A stretch of 64,000 bases of DNA from contig ML986593.1 in NCBI GenBank assembly GCA_010094045.1, positions 304,241-368,240 on the forward strand. The letters run 5' to 3'. Position numbers and translations under genes: made by a program. The notes below the pieces were generated by a model, which saw nothing but the letters and a program-made list of their open reading frames with translations, made no database searches and was not told where the DNA came from. Shown here piece after piece: positions 37,179-47,995 of this stretch (within the stretch, counting starts at the first letter, position 1; each line of letters opens with the position of its first letter). This DNA comes from Lojkania enalia (taxonomy: Eukaryota > Ascomycota > Dothideomycetes > Pleosporales).

Positions 37179-39875
37179 CTACTGCCTTGCCCCTGAGCTC
37201 GGAAACATGAGCGAGAGGCCCTCTTCCCAGCCGCGCTCCGTCACAATATCAACGACCGGCCTACCCGAATCGTCTTTCACCTGCAAATCTACAGGGCCCC
37301 CCTTCTCAATCAAGAGCCGAAGGATACTGGCATCACCATTCTCGACAGCCTGAAGTACAGGGTTCCAGCCACGGTACATTTTGTTGATGTCGGCTCCACG
37401 GGTGAGCAGCATCTGGATGATCTCTGTGTCGTTTCCGTCGTATCGACGAAGTGCCTTGACCAGCGGCAAGTGCTCACCTGGCGAATTTGGATCAGCATCA
37501 GCCTCGTCAAGGAGGAAGCGTACGATCTCCTTTCTACGTTCGCGTATAGCGGTGGTCAATGGAGAGAAGACGCCGCAATTCTTATCTTCGACGCTGACGC
37601 CAGCCTTGATTAGCAATTTGATGCTGTCTAATTCGTTGGCGACCACGGCCATTTCGACGACACCTTTAAATGTACGCGGATTCGAGATCACGGCAAGTAG
37701 TTTCTTGAGGATTTCTGGGCGCTTGACTGCCATGCAGAGAGGCCACTCTTGGCCTCGTACAGCTGGGTCGGCACCATTAGCGAGCAATATGTTCACCATC
37801 TCAATCCGGTCGTCGCGGATAGCTGTAGTCAGCGCTGTGTTGCCTTCCGGCGTTCGGTCATTCGGGTTGACGCCATGATCCAGGAGATACATGAGCGCGT
37901 CTTTGTCATCGAACATAACAGCGGTCTCAATGATGCCCTTTGGATTGCGTAGATCTGCTCCTGCGGCAACGAGCTGCGGCAGAAAATGTGTTCGCTTGTG
38001 CGTTATACATTTGAAAGTTGGGTATTCAGAGGCGTTCAGGTTGGGATCGGCGCCATTTTCGAGTAGAAAGGTTACGATATCCGCACTGTTGTCTCGGATC
38101 GCTGAGCAGAGAGGGGTGTATACGCCATCTTTCCTGATGTTAGGGGACACACCCGCTTGAATGAGGATTGAAACTGACTCCAGCTTCTTTAAGCTGGCAG
38201 CTAGCTCCATGATGCCAGGAGCTTTCTTGTGGTCAGCACCACGCGCTAGTAAGAGCTGAAGGGCCTTGGGTTTGTAGGCAGAGGGCCAGAGAGGATGTTT
38301 AGGGCCAGGCAAATTGGGGTTAGCACCATGGTCTAGGAGCACGGCCATCAAATCAATCCGGTTTGCCTGAATTGCCTGGAAGAGCGCTGTCGTACCTTCC
38401 CCGTTCTTAGCGTTAGGGTCCCCCCCGAAACTCAAAAGTAACTCCAGAATCTGGATAGAAGCCGTTTTGTTCATGGCATGAATAAGCGCAGTATCTCCAC
38501 TCGCCATTTCAAAGTTCGGGTCTCCGCCATGCTTGAGGTAAAGTTGGACTAAGTCAATCCGATTTTCGCTGGCGGCCAAGCCAAGGGGAGATTCGGAATC
38601 AGGCCCCGCTGAGAGGTTGGGGTCTGCGCCGCGCTGAAGCAATATCTTTGCACCCTCGAAAAATGGCACTTGGGTGGCCGTGAAAAGAGGAGTAGACCCT
38701 TTATCGTCGAAACCGTTGGCGTCTGCACCAAAACGCAACAGGAGGGCGATGCTTTCTGCGTCTCTATTTGAGGCTGCTGTCATGAGCATGCCGGCCTCTG
38801 CTCTGGTATCAGCCCTCGCACCGCCTTCAAGAAGCTGCTCGAGCATTCGATGCTTCTTCTGTTGTACCGCATTTAGCAATGCTGCCTTTCCACCAGCTGG
38901 TTTGGACCCTGCAGATTGTCGAGAGGGCCACCGTGTTACGCCAGTCCCGTCGCCCTTTCGATAAATCCCCTCATTTGGATATAGAGGGATGTTATCAAGG
39001 TCAAGATCATTGATTTCGTCTTCGATAAAAACGCGAGACCTGACTGCTTCCTCTACAGCATCATCCTCATAAATTGGCGCGCCTTGAAGCATCCTACCTC
39101 TTGAGTAGCTGGTCTCCCTGCCTGAATGTGTCGTCGATCCACTCGACCTTGTACTCTGATAGCCTTGGCGATCCGATATATCGGGAGTTAGGGGAGGAGG
39201 CGACGTGGTGCGCTCATCGGATCTGGAATGTAGACTCTTGGTAGACGCGGGCTTTTTTCCAATTACTGGCGGGAGAGGAAGTGGATTATGATCAACTGGC
39301 GGCTCTGGAGGATCTGACGATGGCGGAGGCTGCAGTGGTGGAAGGGTTGAGGTTTTTGTGTGGTTTATGCGGTCAAGTGCCGCAGCCAAGCCAGTATATC
39401 CAATTGCGACCGCTGAATCAACCTTTGCATCCCCGAGGCTCCACCGGAACATGGCTGAACTCATTCGTAGGGCATCGCGACTTTTACATATTGTGTTCCG
39501 CATTTTGTCAACGTCCGTGTCTGCAAACATCATACGCAGCCCCTTCATGAAGCCGCTCTTTTTATCGCTTCCCACGAACTTGAGCATCATCTGATTCAAG
39601 ACAATGAAATCATCATTGAGCTGACGGAATCTCCGCTCAAGCTCTAAAGTGAGGTCAGAGGGTAGTTGATGGCGTTTGACAGTGGCTTCCTTCAAGCCAG
39701 CCTCGATTGACCACAATTCGCGGCATAAATCCAAGAAATCAGTCGCGAGGCCTTGGAATCCATGAACTTGACTCTTTGAGCTGAGATATTCGAGCATCCG
39801 TATTGAAATTGTATTTCCCGTCAGAGTCAGGCGATTGCAAAGCTCGAGGCATGTTTCTTTCTTTCCAGTAGCCAT
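37179..39875 (-). CDS. Ankyrin-repeat protein with helical N-terminal domain
   Basis: A single-exon gene of 898 residues. Residues 1-175 form a Cys/Leu/Lys-rich helical region (MATGKKETCLELCNRL, then SIEAGLKEATVKRHQLPSD). It resembles the N-terminal helical domains in fungal STAND and ankyrin proteins that act in non-self recognition. A Pro/Ser-rich linker (175-260) and an acidic stretch (270-300) follow. From about 329 to 880 there are about 17 ankyrin units with the typical TPLxxAxxxxxxxIVxxLLxxGADPN pattern, with no NACHT or other NTPase motif between. Residues 528-802 consist of three tandem blocks of about 92 residues, each made of three ankyrins. Ankyrin stacks bind partner proteins; the partner is unknown. 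There are no introns, stops or frameshifts, so the gene looks functional. Confidence 0.9.
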   Translation of the reverse strand: MATGKKETCLELCNRLTLTGNTISIRMLEYLSSKSQVHGFQGLATDFLDLCRELWSIEAGLKEATVKRHQLPSDLTLELERRFRQLNDDFIVLNQMMLKFVGSDKKSGFMKGLRMMFADTDVDKMRNTICKSRDALRMSSAMFRWSLGDAKVDSAVAIGYTGLAAALDRINHTKTSTLPPLQPPPSSDPPEPPVDHNPLPLPPVIGKKPASTKSLHSRSDERTTSPPPLTPDISDRQGYQSTRSSGSTTHSGRETSYSRGRMLQGAPIYEDDAVEEAVRSRVFIEDEINDLDLDNIPLYPNEGIYRKGDGTGVTRWPSRQSAGSKPAGGKAALLNAVQQKKHRMLEQLLEGGARADTRAEAGMLMTAASNRDAESIALLLRFGADANGFDDKGSTPLFTATQVPFFEGAKILLQRGADPNLSAGPDSESPLGLAASENRIDLVQLYLKHGGDPNFEMASGDTALIHAMNKTASIQILELLLSFGGDPNAKNGEGTTALFQAIQANRIDLMAVLLDHGANPNLPGPKHPLWPSAYKPKALQLLLARGADHKKAPGIMELAASLKKLESVSILIQAGVSPNIRKDGVYTPLCSAIRDNSADIVTFLLENGADPNLNASEYPTFKCITHKRTHFLPQLVAAGADLRNPKGIIETAVMFDDKDALMYLLDHGVNPNDRTPEGNTALTTAIRDDRIEMVNILLANGADPAVRGQEWPLCMAVKRPEILKKLLAVISNPRTFKGVVEMAVVANELDSIKLLIKAGVSVEDKNCGVFSPLTTAIRERRKEIVRFLLDEADADPNSPGEHLPLVKALRRYDGNDTEIIQMLLTRGADINKMYRGWNPVLQAVENGDASILRLLIEKGGPVDLQVKDDSGRPVVDIVTERGWEEGLSLMFPSSGARQ

Positions 39876-42570
39876 GATGGCTAAGTATTACGACGTGCTG
39901 TACAGATGAAGGAGTAGAGAGACAATGAGGAGCAAGCGGAAGAGGGTGAGCTGTTATGAGCTTAGCTGCTGACGACGTTCTTGGTCTCGATCATTTTGTT
40001 CATTTCGGAACCGGCATATGGGGCTGGGCATGTGAATGCTATTTCGAAGTGTAAAATGACTCAGGGATACGAACGTTGAAGGATTTAGGTTTGATGGCCC
40101 AGCTCTCGCTTCATTAGTGGCGTGGACTAATCGCTAGTTGCAGCACGAAGATCCCGATGAGTTCCGTATCTACGTTAGTTGAGATCTCCAAGCAAAAAGC
40201 GCCTTGTGGGGAACTACATAAACGAGGCAAGTATCTAATTTGTTACCAGTAATTATAGTTATCTAGCTGGTCGGGGTAGGGGAACAATCTCACCAGAAAT
40301 ATTGGCTGTATTGCAAGATGTGGCGACCCAAACAAAAATATGGAATGCAAATTTTGGCAAGGTTTGAACCACTTCCTCTACCGGTGCGTTCATTGGAAGA
40401 TGTGTGAAATAGACTCCGGGTGGGAACTTTGAGCACCAGCCACGTGGAGAACCTGCATGTACTGGGCCGGGATGTTCTGGAACCTACCCCGAACCCACAA
40501 TATGCGGTACAAACATTGGTCGACCGCTGTCCCGAGTGCAACCATGTCAGGATCCCTGGCATATCCTGCTTCATAATCTTTCATGGAGTCTTCTGCCATT
40601 GAACTATGCCCAAAAAGGTTCTTCGATCCAATAATTAGACTCAACCAAGCCAGCTGAATCCTGCAGCTTCAGGCTGTGACGGGCTCATCGACCCACCAAA
40701 AGATCTGCAAAGTCCTTTCTCGAGCTCGCCATTGGGCGACGCATTTTCCTTAGTGATATCAATACCAGTATTCTGAGGTATATGAAAATACCGCACGGGC
40801 AGTCCGTAGCACGCAATTTCAACCCCGGTTGATCGGCATGTACGCCGCTACTGCACCCTTTTCTTTCTCTATCAAACTTCCCGGATCGCGATCATAAATT
40901 AGGGAACTAAGCATACCAAAAAGCTAATCTTGCATTATCGATTCATACCAACCTCCAGTATCAGTGACTGGTCCAAAACACCCCTCGCGTAAAGCGATGA
41001 TGTCGCACCTTATGTGATCGCGTAACCCAGTCGAGAGAGATGATGTGAAGTTCCTAAGATCAATGGGGATTAAAAAGCGCTATCAAGTGGTATGTCATGC
41101 ATACGTAGCCCGACGAGGTGCATTATTAGTTTCCATGCTCATTCGGGTCAGATGTCCGGCCCAGGAACAGAATTAACATACCAGGGTAGACAGTCTGGGC
41201 TCCGATTTTCATCTTCCAGTAATATCCAAGTGAAGAAGATGATTGATACCTAGTCCTAGACTATACGTCCCCTTGTACAAGTCCTTGAATCGCCAAGTGC
41301 CGCGACATGAATCTTGGCATGACCTTCTCCACTGATCTGATGTGATTATGTACTTCATCCCGTGTTGATTATCGATACGGGCTTGTCTTCAATATTTCAT
41401 CCTTGCAATCTCCGCAACGCCATGTCTTGCGGCACATGGTTCATGTCTCGGAGGACTGGAAGGCTCGCCTCGCTCGCGACATGTGTGGCGCAGGTCGCTC
41501 CCATGGATTAGTGTCGTTATTAAGGGCCAATAGATCACTAATAGTGTCCGCGGCGCACATTAGGGGCCGAAGTTTGCACCCGAGAACACGTCCCTGGGCT
41601 CAACTGTGCTGCGCCCTGTCGATTGGCTTATTCGGTTGGCAATTGCAATGCCGATTCTATTGGAAATTATGCTCTAAAATCGGCAGCTACTAGGATGAGT
41701 AGGGTAGTCTGAGGCTTCCTGAATTGCGTATAATGATCAATTTTCGTTGGTTCTTATTGTGCTTCCATTTCGAGACTTCGCATTATTCCAGGGAGTGCGA
41801 TATCTCTCCGGGGTCCAGATTCTGGTATCATCCTATCCAATTACTGGTAAAAGCCCGTATTAGAATTATTATCGTAGACGAGGCATAACGATCAACCTGC
41901 CCATTTCATGAAATCCGCATTATGGAACAAAGTTGTACTTCTCAATGAGACTTTTCCCTGACGACTAATGAGCGATGCAATAAATTAACCAATTCAACCA
42001 TAATTCTTCTCCAAACTATCAATATCACCTGTGGGGGAATTTCCGGGAGTTTGGAGGTGCTTTGGTGATTCTAACTCTGTCGATTGTCTCTCATATTACC
42101 TAACTTAAGATTTCTAGAACGTGGGCTACAATGGACATAATCTTATAATGTCCGCGGGACAGCAGGTCAGGATACCAAATTGTTGAGACTTGTTGAGGAA
42201 TAATGGAACATTATCTGAGAGATTTGGGCTATCTAGCCGTATTATGATTTGTAGAATGACCCTCAAGCTTGGGTATACGATAGGCGTTCGTTTGCAAGCC
42301 AGCTAGAGCCATATTACTTCTCCTCTAAGGGCTCTGGCGCCAGTTCGAACCTTCATCAATTAGTGGAAGTATACTCTAGAAAAGATAATTTATAATTCTG
42401 TAAAACATATGCAGTGTTCCTTAATACTCTAGAGTAGGTCCTTCGCTATGGACATACACAGAAGGATAGCTGGAATATAACGGCTGCATCTGGATAAGTA
42501 CAGTGTTTCCTTGCGTAACGCACACTCATATCGAATCTCTCCTTTTCTCGTGATAACCAGAACTTGATCA
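39876..42570. other. Intergenic region
   Basis: The left end holds the promoter of the ankyrin gene. Minus-strand frames at 40290-40644 include DYEAGYARDPDMVALGTAVD and, in another frame, FPPGVYFTHLPMNAPVEEVV. They look like the relic of an enzyme broken by frameshifts, but I cannot assign it. The rest (40.7-42.5 kb) shows no supported feature. Confidence 0.4.
40270..40644 (-). pseudogene. Frameshifted coding relic, family not identified
   Basis: Minus-strand translation gives two coherent stretches in different frames: DPDMVALGTAVDQCLYRI with GRFQNIPAQYMQVLHVAGAQ, then FPPGVYFTHLPMNAPVEEVV and LPKFAFHIFVW. The second keeps a protein-like composition to about 40280. The frame change and lack of a proper start suggest a decayed gene. 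A distant resemblance to alpha/beta-hydrolase (epoxide-hydrolase) C-termini is only an impression. Confidence 0.35.
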
Positions 42571-44420
42571 ATATGGATCATTTTGAGGCTGCGCTAGCCT
42601 TATTGAAACAGCAAGAAGGGGAAGGATTAAAAATATTACTTAGGCTGCTAATAGGTTAGGCATTGAGCGATTAATACTCTCAAGACGTTGGGCAGATATC
42701 CAGTAGCCCCGTAAACAGGAGGTGATCAATTAACAATAACTTAATCCTATACAAGAGGAGGAGCTAATAAATTATATTGATACACTCACTGAGCGAGGCC
42801 TTCCGCCTTTAAGAGCTATGACGTGGAATTTCGCATCAGATATTAGTGGGAGAGAAGCAGATAAATTCTTGGTTGATCGCTTTGTACAGCATCATCAGAA
42901 GAGTCTATTATTGCTACGGAAGATTGCTATGGATGCGCATAGGAAGCGAGATGATTCAGCCTTTATATATACGTTATATCTCGAGTTGTTACGCAAAAAG
43001 ATTAATCAATATAATATCGAGCCGTAGAAGATATATAATGTAGATGAGAAAGGTTTATTAATTATGATGCTCTCAAAAACTAAAAGAATCTTCCCTCGCT
43101 AACGCTCTGAGAAGGAGAATATTAAGTAACTAATTTAAGATAGGAATCGAGAATAGATTATGACGGTAGCCTGCATACGCGCCGATGGAGCTGCCCTTAT
43201 TCCAGCACTGATATATCAGGCCACCTCTAGTAATATATAAGACACCTGGCTACAGGATTTTAATCCTAGTATCTATCAGGTGTTCTTTATCTTATCCCCT
43301 ATAGGCTGGAAGAATAGTAATTTAGGCCTGAGATAGCTTGAGTAGGGATTTAATTTACAGATGAAATAGAAGGCTCGCAGGGTTTATCAGTTATTAGTCC
43401 TTAGTGGCTATGGATTATATATATATATAGACTTATCGATTACTATGATAGGAATAAGATTCTACTTGCGATATATCTCTTCTATTTAACCTATACCTTG
43501 CAACCTCTCGACGTTTGTCTCTTTATGCCTTTGGCAGGAGCCAACAATAAGGAACTGGCTGATTTTTAATGAGATTAATGGGTTTCTGTTTGATTACTAT
43601 AAGAGACTTATTTCTCCATTTAATATAGTAAATTAAGCTGCTTTTCGACCTAAGATAACTAAATTAGGCTCTGCGGAATATATTATCTATCTATAGAGTC
43701 CTGATCCTGTATTAGCTTGATTTAATCAGCTAGATTAAGATAGGCCTTCTATAAGCGAGTCCGTAAAGTCGATCCTCACTTCTAAAGACTAGAGACGTAC
43801 TAAGAAGCTTCTAAAGAATTTAGCAGGTAATATATATAATTCTCAGGCTTAGCAGCCATTAGATTTAATCTATTCCATCTCTGTATAATATATACTACTG
43901 AAAACGGAGTAAGTGGTCTAAGAGAAGCTCTACAGAATGAGAAGAAGAAGAAGAAGAAGAAGAAGAAGAAGCTTTAACATGGGAAACCTCTTCGACCCGA
44001 CCCTACTAATTGATCTACTGGTGGGCCTATAATTTAAAGCTCTAATATGGTTTAATAAGCCCGTGAGAGCTAAATATAAAAGGAGGCTTAGGCTCAGCTT
44101 CTACGTGAACAAAAATCAGAGGATATCAAGCGTAAGAAATCCGAAAAGGCTCGTTTATTACGAGAAATAAACGCTGATAAAGTTGCTTCTAAAGAAATTC
44201 GTGTCCAGAATCCAGCGAAAAAGAAGCCAAAAGAGCAGGATACAATACCATCAGATCAGGCCATCACACTAGATCAAAAAGGCTCTCAGCGAATATAGAA
44301 TAGTTTCAAAGAACCTCCTATTTTAAATGTCTTCGATCAAAAGGATATCAAGGATCAGGAATCGGGATTGAAATGGAGGGGTCGTTGTCGATTAGAAATT
44401 GTCGAGGTAGGCAGATCAAC
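42571..44420 (+). mobile_element. pogo/Fot-type DDE transposon, RIP-degraded
   Basis: Translation with many TAA/TAG stops follows a Fot1/Pot-like transposase. It starts MDHFEAALALLKQQEGE at 42572. The DNA-binding part includes EELINYIDTLTERGLPPLRAM and ADKFLVDRFVQHH. The DDE_1 catalytic part includes IYNVDEKGLLI (first Asp near 43042), AACIRADGAALIPALIYQ-like sequence at about 43165-43220, DTWLQDFNPS, and IGWKNSNLGL, then PCNLSTFVSLCL (degenerate HxLQPLDVxLF). A (GAA)n run codes for a basic tail. Sense codons such as CAG and CAA have become TAG and TAA, consistent with RIP. No terminal inverted repeats were identified, so the ends are those of the readable coding part. Confidence 0.82.
43939..43971 (+). 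repeat. (GAA)n microsatellite in the transposase relic
   Basis: About eleven GAA units within the C-terminal part of the degraded transposase. Confidence 0.85.
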
Positions 44421-45395
44421 CTCCCACAACGATATCATGTATAGATAATATTATCAATTGATTCTCCATATCTAATTATACAAACCGCCTTGGGGTTGTA
44501 TTGACATACGATATGTATTAAGTCGGAGAGCCTTATTTGATTTTGAGGTGTACGGAACATTCCATGCGTTACGCGAGGAAACACGGTAAACCATGAGGGA
44601 ACTGTGGATAATCTCGAAGCAATCATGCAAGGCCCCAGCCACTTTTAGGTTTCTTTCATGGTCTTTGCGTCGACAAGACCTAATAGGTAGTTTGATTATA
44701 CATCGTTCCACCAAAGCAGCGATTGTTCACTTTGAATATTATTCCTCAACGCGCTCGATACCAACTTCATACATGACTTACTAGGAACAGATAACCAAGT
44801 CGTTCAGCATTTACTTCCTTATGATCGGGATATGCATCGAGTCTACTTGGGCAGGATTCGTGTTCTCCGAGCGCCAAGATCAACTAACAGTTATAACAAG
44901 CTTGATCAGCGAGTAGGATTCTACCGCGTTTCATCCTTCAACTTCTCACAGTAACAGTTTTATTGCGACCGGCGTTTGGAAATCAACGAGGTACAAATTT
45001 CGTAAAAGATATACATCCGAGATCTTCAAACACCAATCATCCGTAGCGTTCATGCTCATCATCTTCCAGGATTTCTCCAAACCCAACGAAGGATTACTAG
45101 CCAGGGGTTTCGCAGAGTAGCCCAGCCTATGCCGTCAAAATCCCGGTGCTTCATTCCAGTTTGAGTAGATCCATACTGCTATTAGCATTGGTAGCGATCA
45201 AATGATACGGACGTATTCTCCTATTCTACGGTCGACGCAACGCTATATAAATCCGAACCCCAGTATCTAATTCAATAATTAACCATCTTGCTCTGGTAGC
45301 AACCGACCTGGAAACTATCGCGATAACTTGCGCATTTCACTCCCTCCGAACCTGCAAACGCTTTTCATCTACAATTAATTCGCTCATTCGAAATC
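44421..45395. other. Intergenic region upstream of the small secreted protein gene
   Basis: AT-rich, with no conserved coding frame. A TATA box lies at 45244-45250, about 150 bases before the ATG at 45396. Confidence 0.5.
45244..45250 (+). promoter_or_regulatory. TATA box of the small secreted protein gene
   Basis: The sequence tatataa in gctatataaatcc precedes the start codon by about 150 bases, within a normal range for fungal promoters. Confidence 0.5.
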
Positions 45396-45781
45396 ATGCG
45401 CTTTATCTACGTTGCCTCCCTTCTTTTTGCCACTGTGGCTGTCGCCAATCCATTGAGCAGTCTAGCAGAACGTTCGAATCTAGTGTTGCGCCAGTTTGGT
45501 TGTGTGAGTTTCCGTGGCGTTATGCCATATAGTCCACTTGCTTACTTCAATGGAAGGAATGCAATGAGAGCAGCTGCAGCGGGCCACCATGCTGCGCAAA
45601 CGGAAGCTGCCAATGTGTACGTATCTTAATATTTATCTACACTCAAACTTTCTCACAAAGTATTAAGGTCTGCAATGAGAATGGATGCGATCCATCGTCT
45701 CCTCCCTGCTGCGCTAACGGTACTTGCGTGAGTCTTATATTGCAGTTGATACGAATAGCTATGTTGACATGTGTTTAGTAA
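45396..45781 (+). CDS. Small secreted cysteine-rich protein (effector candidate)
   Basis: Three exons fit: 45396-45614, 45668-45727 and a final TAA at 45779-45781 after a 51-base intron. They give 93 residues. The N-terminal MRFIYVASLLFATVAVANP is a clear signal peptide. The mature part has a 40-residue Ala/Asn-rich middle and then a compact C-terminus, VCNENGCDPSSPPCCANGTC. Six cysteines in total (the first in RQFGC) would pair as three disulfides. If the last intron were retained, the protein would gain 17 residues and a seventh cysteine, so the spliced form is preferred. I recognise no family. The size, signal peptide, even cysteine count and repeat-rich setting suit a secreted effector or a small antimicrobial or self/non-self signalling protein. 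There is no evidence of toxicity. Confidence 0.7.
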
Positions 45782-45874
45782 GCATTATGCTTGAAGTTTG
45801 TTTGAGCTGTTAGCGGGATACGTTTGATGTGGCCTTTGAAAATGAGTACAAATGATAGTAAATCAATTCGTTTC

Positions 45875-46023
45875 TGTCACGTGTTTCTGCTATCCTATTA
45901 TAGTGAGTCTGTTTTCAAGTCTATATAGTCTCGCCATTGCCAGCTTCTAGCTAGACAGGCCACTTACCCTCCTTCAATACATCAATATTTGCCTCAGCAA
46001 TTGATGCTCCCTGATACGCGACA
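45875..46023 (+). mobile_element. 149-bp solo LTR-like element, family B, copy 1
   Basis: The element starts tgtcacgtg and ends cgcgaca and is flanked by the perfect 5-bp duplication gtttc (45870-45874 and 46024-46028). Related copies are at 47828-47941 (inverted, one end lost) and 55630-55702 (3' half). Size and ends suggest a short LTR, possibly of a TRIM/SMART element. It starts 94 bases after the stop codon of the small secreted protein gene. Confidence 0.85.
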
Positions 46024-46633
46024 GTTTCCCATGAACGCCATTGATTAACCCTACGTTTGAACTATAACTGTACAAAGTACTTACACCTCATTACAACAAA
46101 ATAAGCTCCATTTAATAAGACTTTGAAATAACCCGAAGCCCCTCTTCTTGATAATAGAATGCGTAAAGTCACTCGTTTACCAACTTAGCAACAAATACCA
46201 ACCCCAAAACGCTTCCGGCTACGACCGTCCTAAATATACCAGTTACACTATATTAGCCGTTCAATCCCATCAGAATATACCCTCATGAAGTTGGAAATAA
46301 TCTTTCTACAGCGATCCCGACTTGAATGGCACTCAGTTCCAGTGAAGTTAGCGCAAAGAGGAAAACTAGCTGCACATAGAACTACTTAAAGTAACCCTGG
46401 TACTAGTCTGCTACTCCGTGAAATACCACGGTCCCAAGAAACAATAGCGCATAAAAGCCCGGCCTTGACAGCCTAGTTTCACCGTATTGATCCCGCGATG
46501 TGACTTCTTAATCAGTGACTTGGTCGGATCGAGCTAAGATGGCGCAGAATTGTTGCCACGTTATCTCGGGAGTGACTAGGGAGATAGGGCCATTGGTTTC
46601 TCGATGAAACCCTGATTCATACTTGATGGAATA
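46024..46633. other. Intergenic spacer between two solo LTRs
   Basis: AT-rich, with no conserved frame. Confidence 0.5.
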
Positions 46634-46860
46634 TGTGGTGAGAGGCGGATCTTGTCTTAGGAAGGGATATGAGGAACTGAACTGCTTCGATTGAGGATGG
46701 CCAGCAGTCCATATTTATATACATAGAAAAAGGGCATATCAGTTGATATCCGGCGTGATTTTATATCGTGCGACGGTATCCGATGCAACCTACAACCGGA
46801 TAACTTGCTGCCGTACAGTAGTAGGAAATCGTACTTGGCAGATTCCAAATCCCCATTACA
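46634..46860 (-). mobile_element. Solo LTR, family A, copy 2 (inverted)
   Basis: On the plus strand it begins tgtggtga and ends attaca, the reverse complement of copies at 8183 and 61551. The flanks gaata (46629-46633) and ggata (46861-46865) form an imperfect 5-bp target duplication with one G/A difference. Confidence 0.85.
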
Positions 46861-47827
46861 GGATAATAATACGTCCGTAGTACCCTCAATGCGGCGCGAT
46901 GTATTATGTCTTTCTAGTCCTTGTTCCTATCTTTTGGATCTAAGTACAGGTAACTCCACCAAAACCCATGTGATAGAAGATATTTAGGTGGTGGTTGGAT
47001 GAATATTTGATTGTAGTGCCAGATGAGATATAATCGTGCTTCTTCAGTGATGACAATTTCACTCATTTTAACATGCTGAAGGTGTAAAGCAGAGATGTTA
47101 CGAAATTTTGCTTCGACATTCACCATAGCTTTGGCGCCGTTTCTTCCAAGTTCCCTGCGTATAGATCATTTTCCAGGAACTCTAGTACGTTTTACTCGCC
47201 CTCTACTGGAACTCGTGGATGGCCAGGAACTTAATCTTGACGCGATCAAGATTGTGGATATTTGCCGTAGATTTGCGAAAATAGATTTATATCTTTAGTA
47301 TATCCAGAGCCAATAAGTCCGGAGAGAGTTCGGAAAGAAGGGAGGCAGACATTGGGGTGGTGTTCTTTTTCATTTGACAGGTCGTCTTGCGAGTTGAACT
47401 GTTTTGAGGTCAAAGTACAAGTCTGAAGCTGCGGCTAAAGAACTATTTCATTGGAAGCTAGATGCGTAGTCATTGGCAATGCATGAGCGCTTACATCACC
47501 TCGGTACATCCCGGGGGCCGGAGGTGATATTAGACATAGGATGACCCCGTTAGAAAATTTACTTTGAGTATCTCTTCACTTCCCCAAGAAATATGCAAGA
47601 ACACATCCTAAGAATTCTACAGCCGCTTAACAAGTATTATAATAGTTTTGAGTAGTATATTACTGCTTAGGCAGCCAATCCTCCCTTTTTTTTTTTTTTT
47701 ACTAGTATAGCAGCTTTTGTACGAGGATCTCAAGTGGCGATGGGTGAAGTAACTAGCAATGCAGCCTAAGGTTACTCTATCGACTAATGCGACAAAAACA
47801 ACGTGCTAATGGGAGATTTTCTTGCAC
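46861..47827. other. Repeat-flanked intergenic region
   Basis: A 67-codon plus-strand frame (47095-47298) and a 70-codon minus-strand frame (46914-47126) have no known match. A 15-T run lies at 47686-47700. Confidence 0.4.
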
Positions 47828-47941
47828 ACATTGATGTATTGAAGGAGGGTAAGTAGCCTGCCTAGCTAGAGGCTGGCAATGGCGAGACTATATAGGCCTG
47901 AAAACAGACCAACTATAATAGGATAGTAGAAACACGTGACA
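47828..47941 (-). mobile_element. Family B element, truncated inverted copy
   Basis: The reverse complement matches positions 45875 to about 45990 of copy 1 with a few changes and keeps the tgtcacgtg end (at 47941). The gcgaca end is missing. Copies 1 and 2 therefore form an inverted pair about 1.8 kb apart. Confidence 0.8.
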
Positions 47942-47995
47942 GATATTGATACTCCATGGAAGCCTTCTCTTAACCCGTACGGACATATTTAGTTT

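Noticed and set aside
37381..38964. Plus-strand frames opposite the ankyrin gene
   Set aside because: The minus strand gives one uninterrupted 898-residue protein with clear repeats; these are shadows of it.
47095..47298. 67-codon frame between two repeats
   Set aside because: Weak composition, no family match, overlapped by an antisense frame of equal length.
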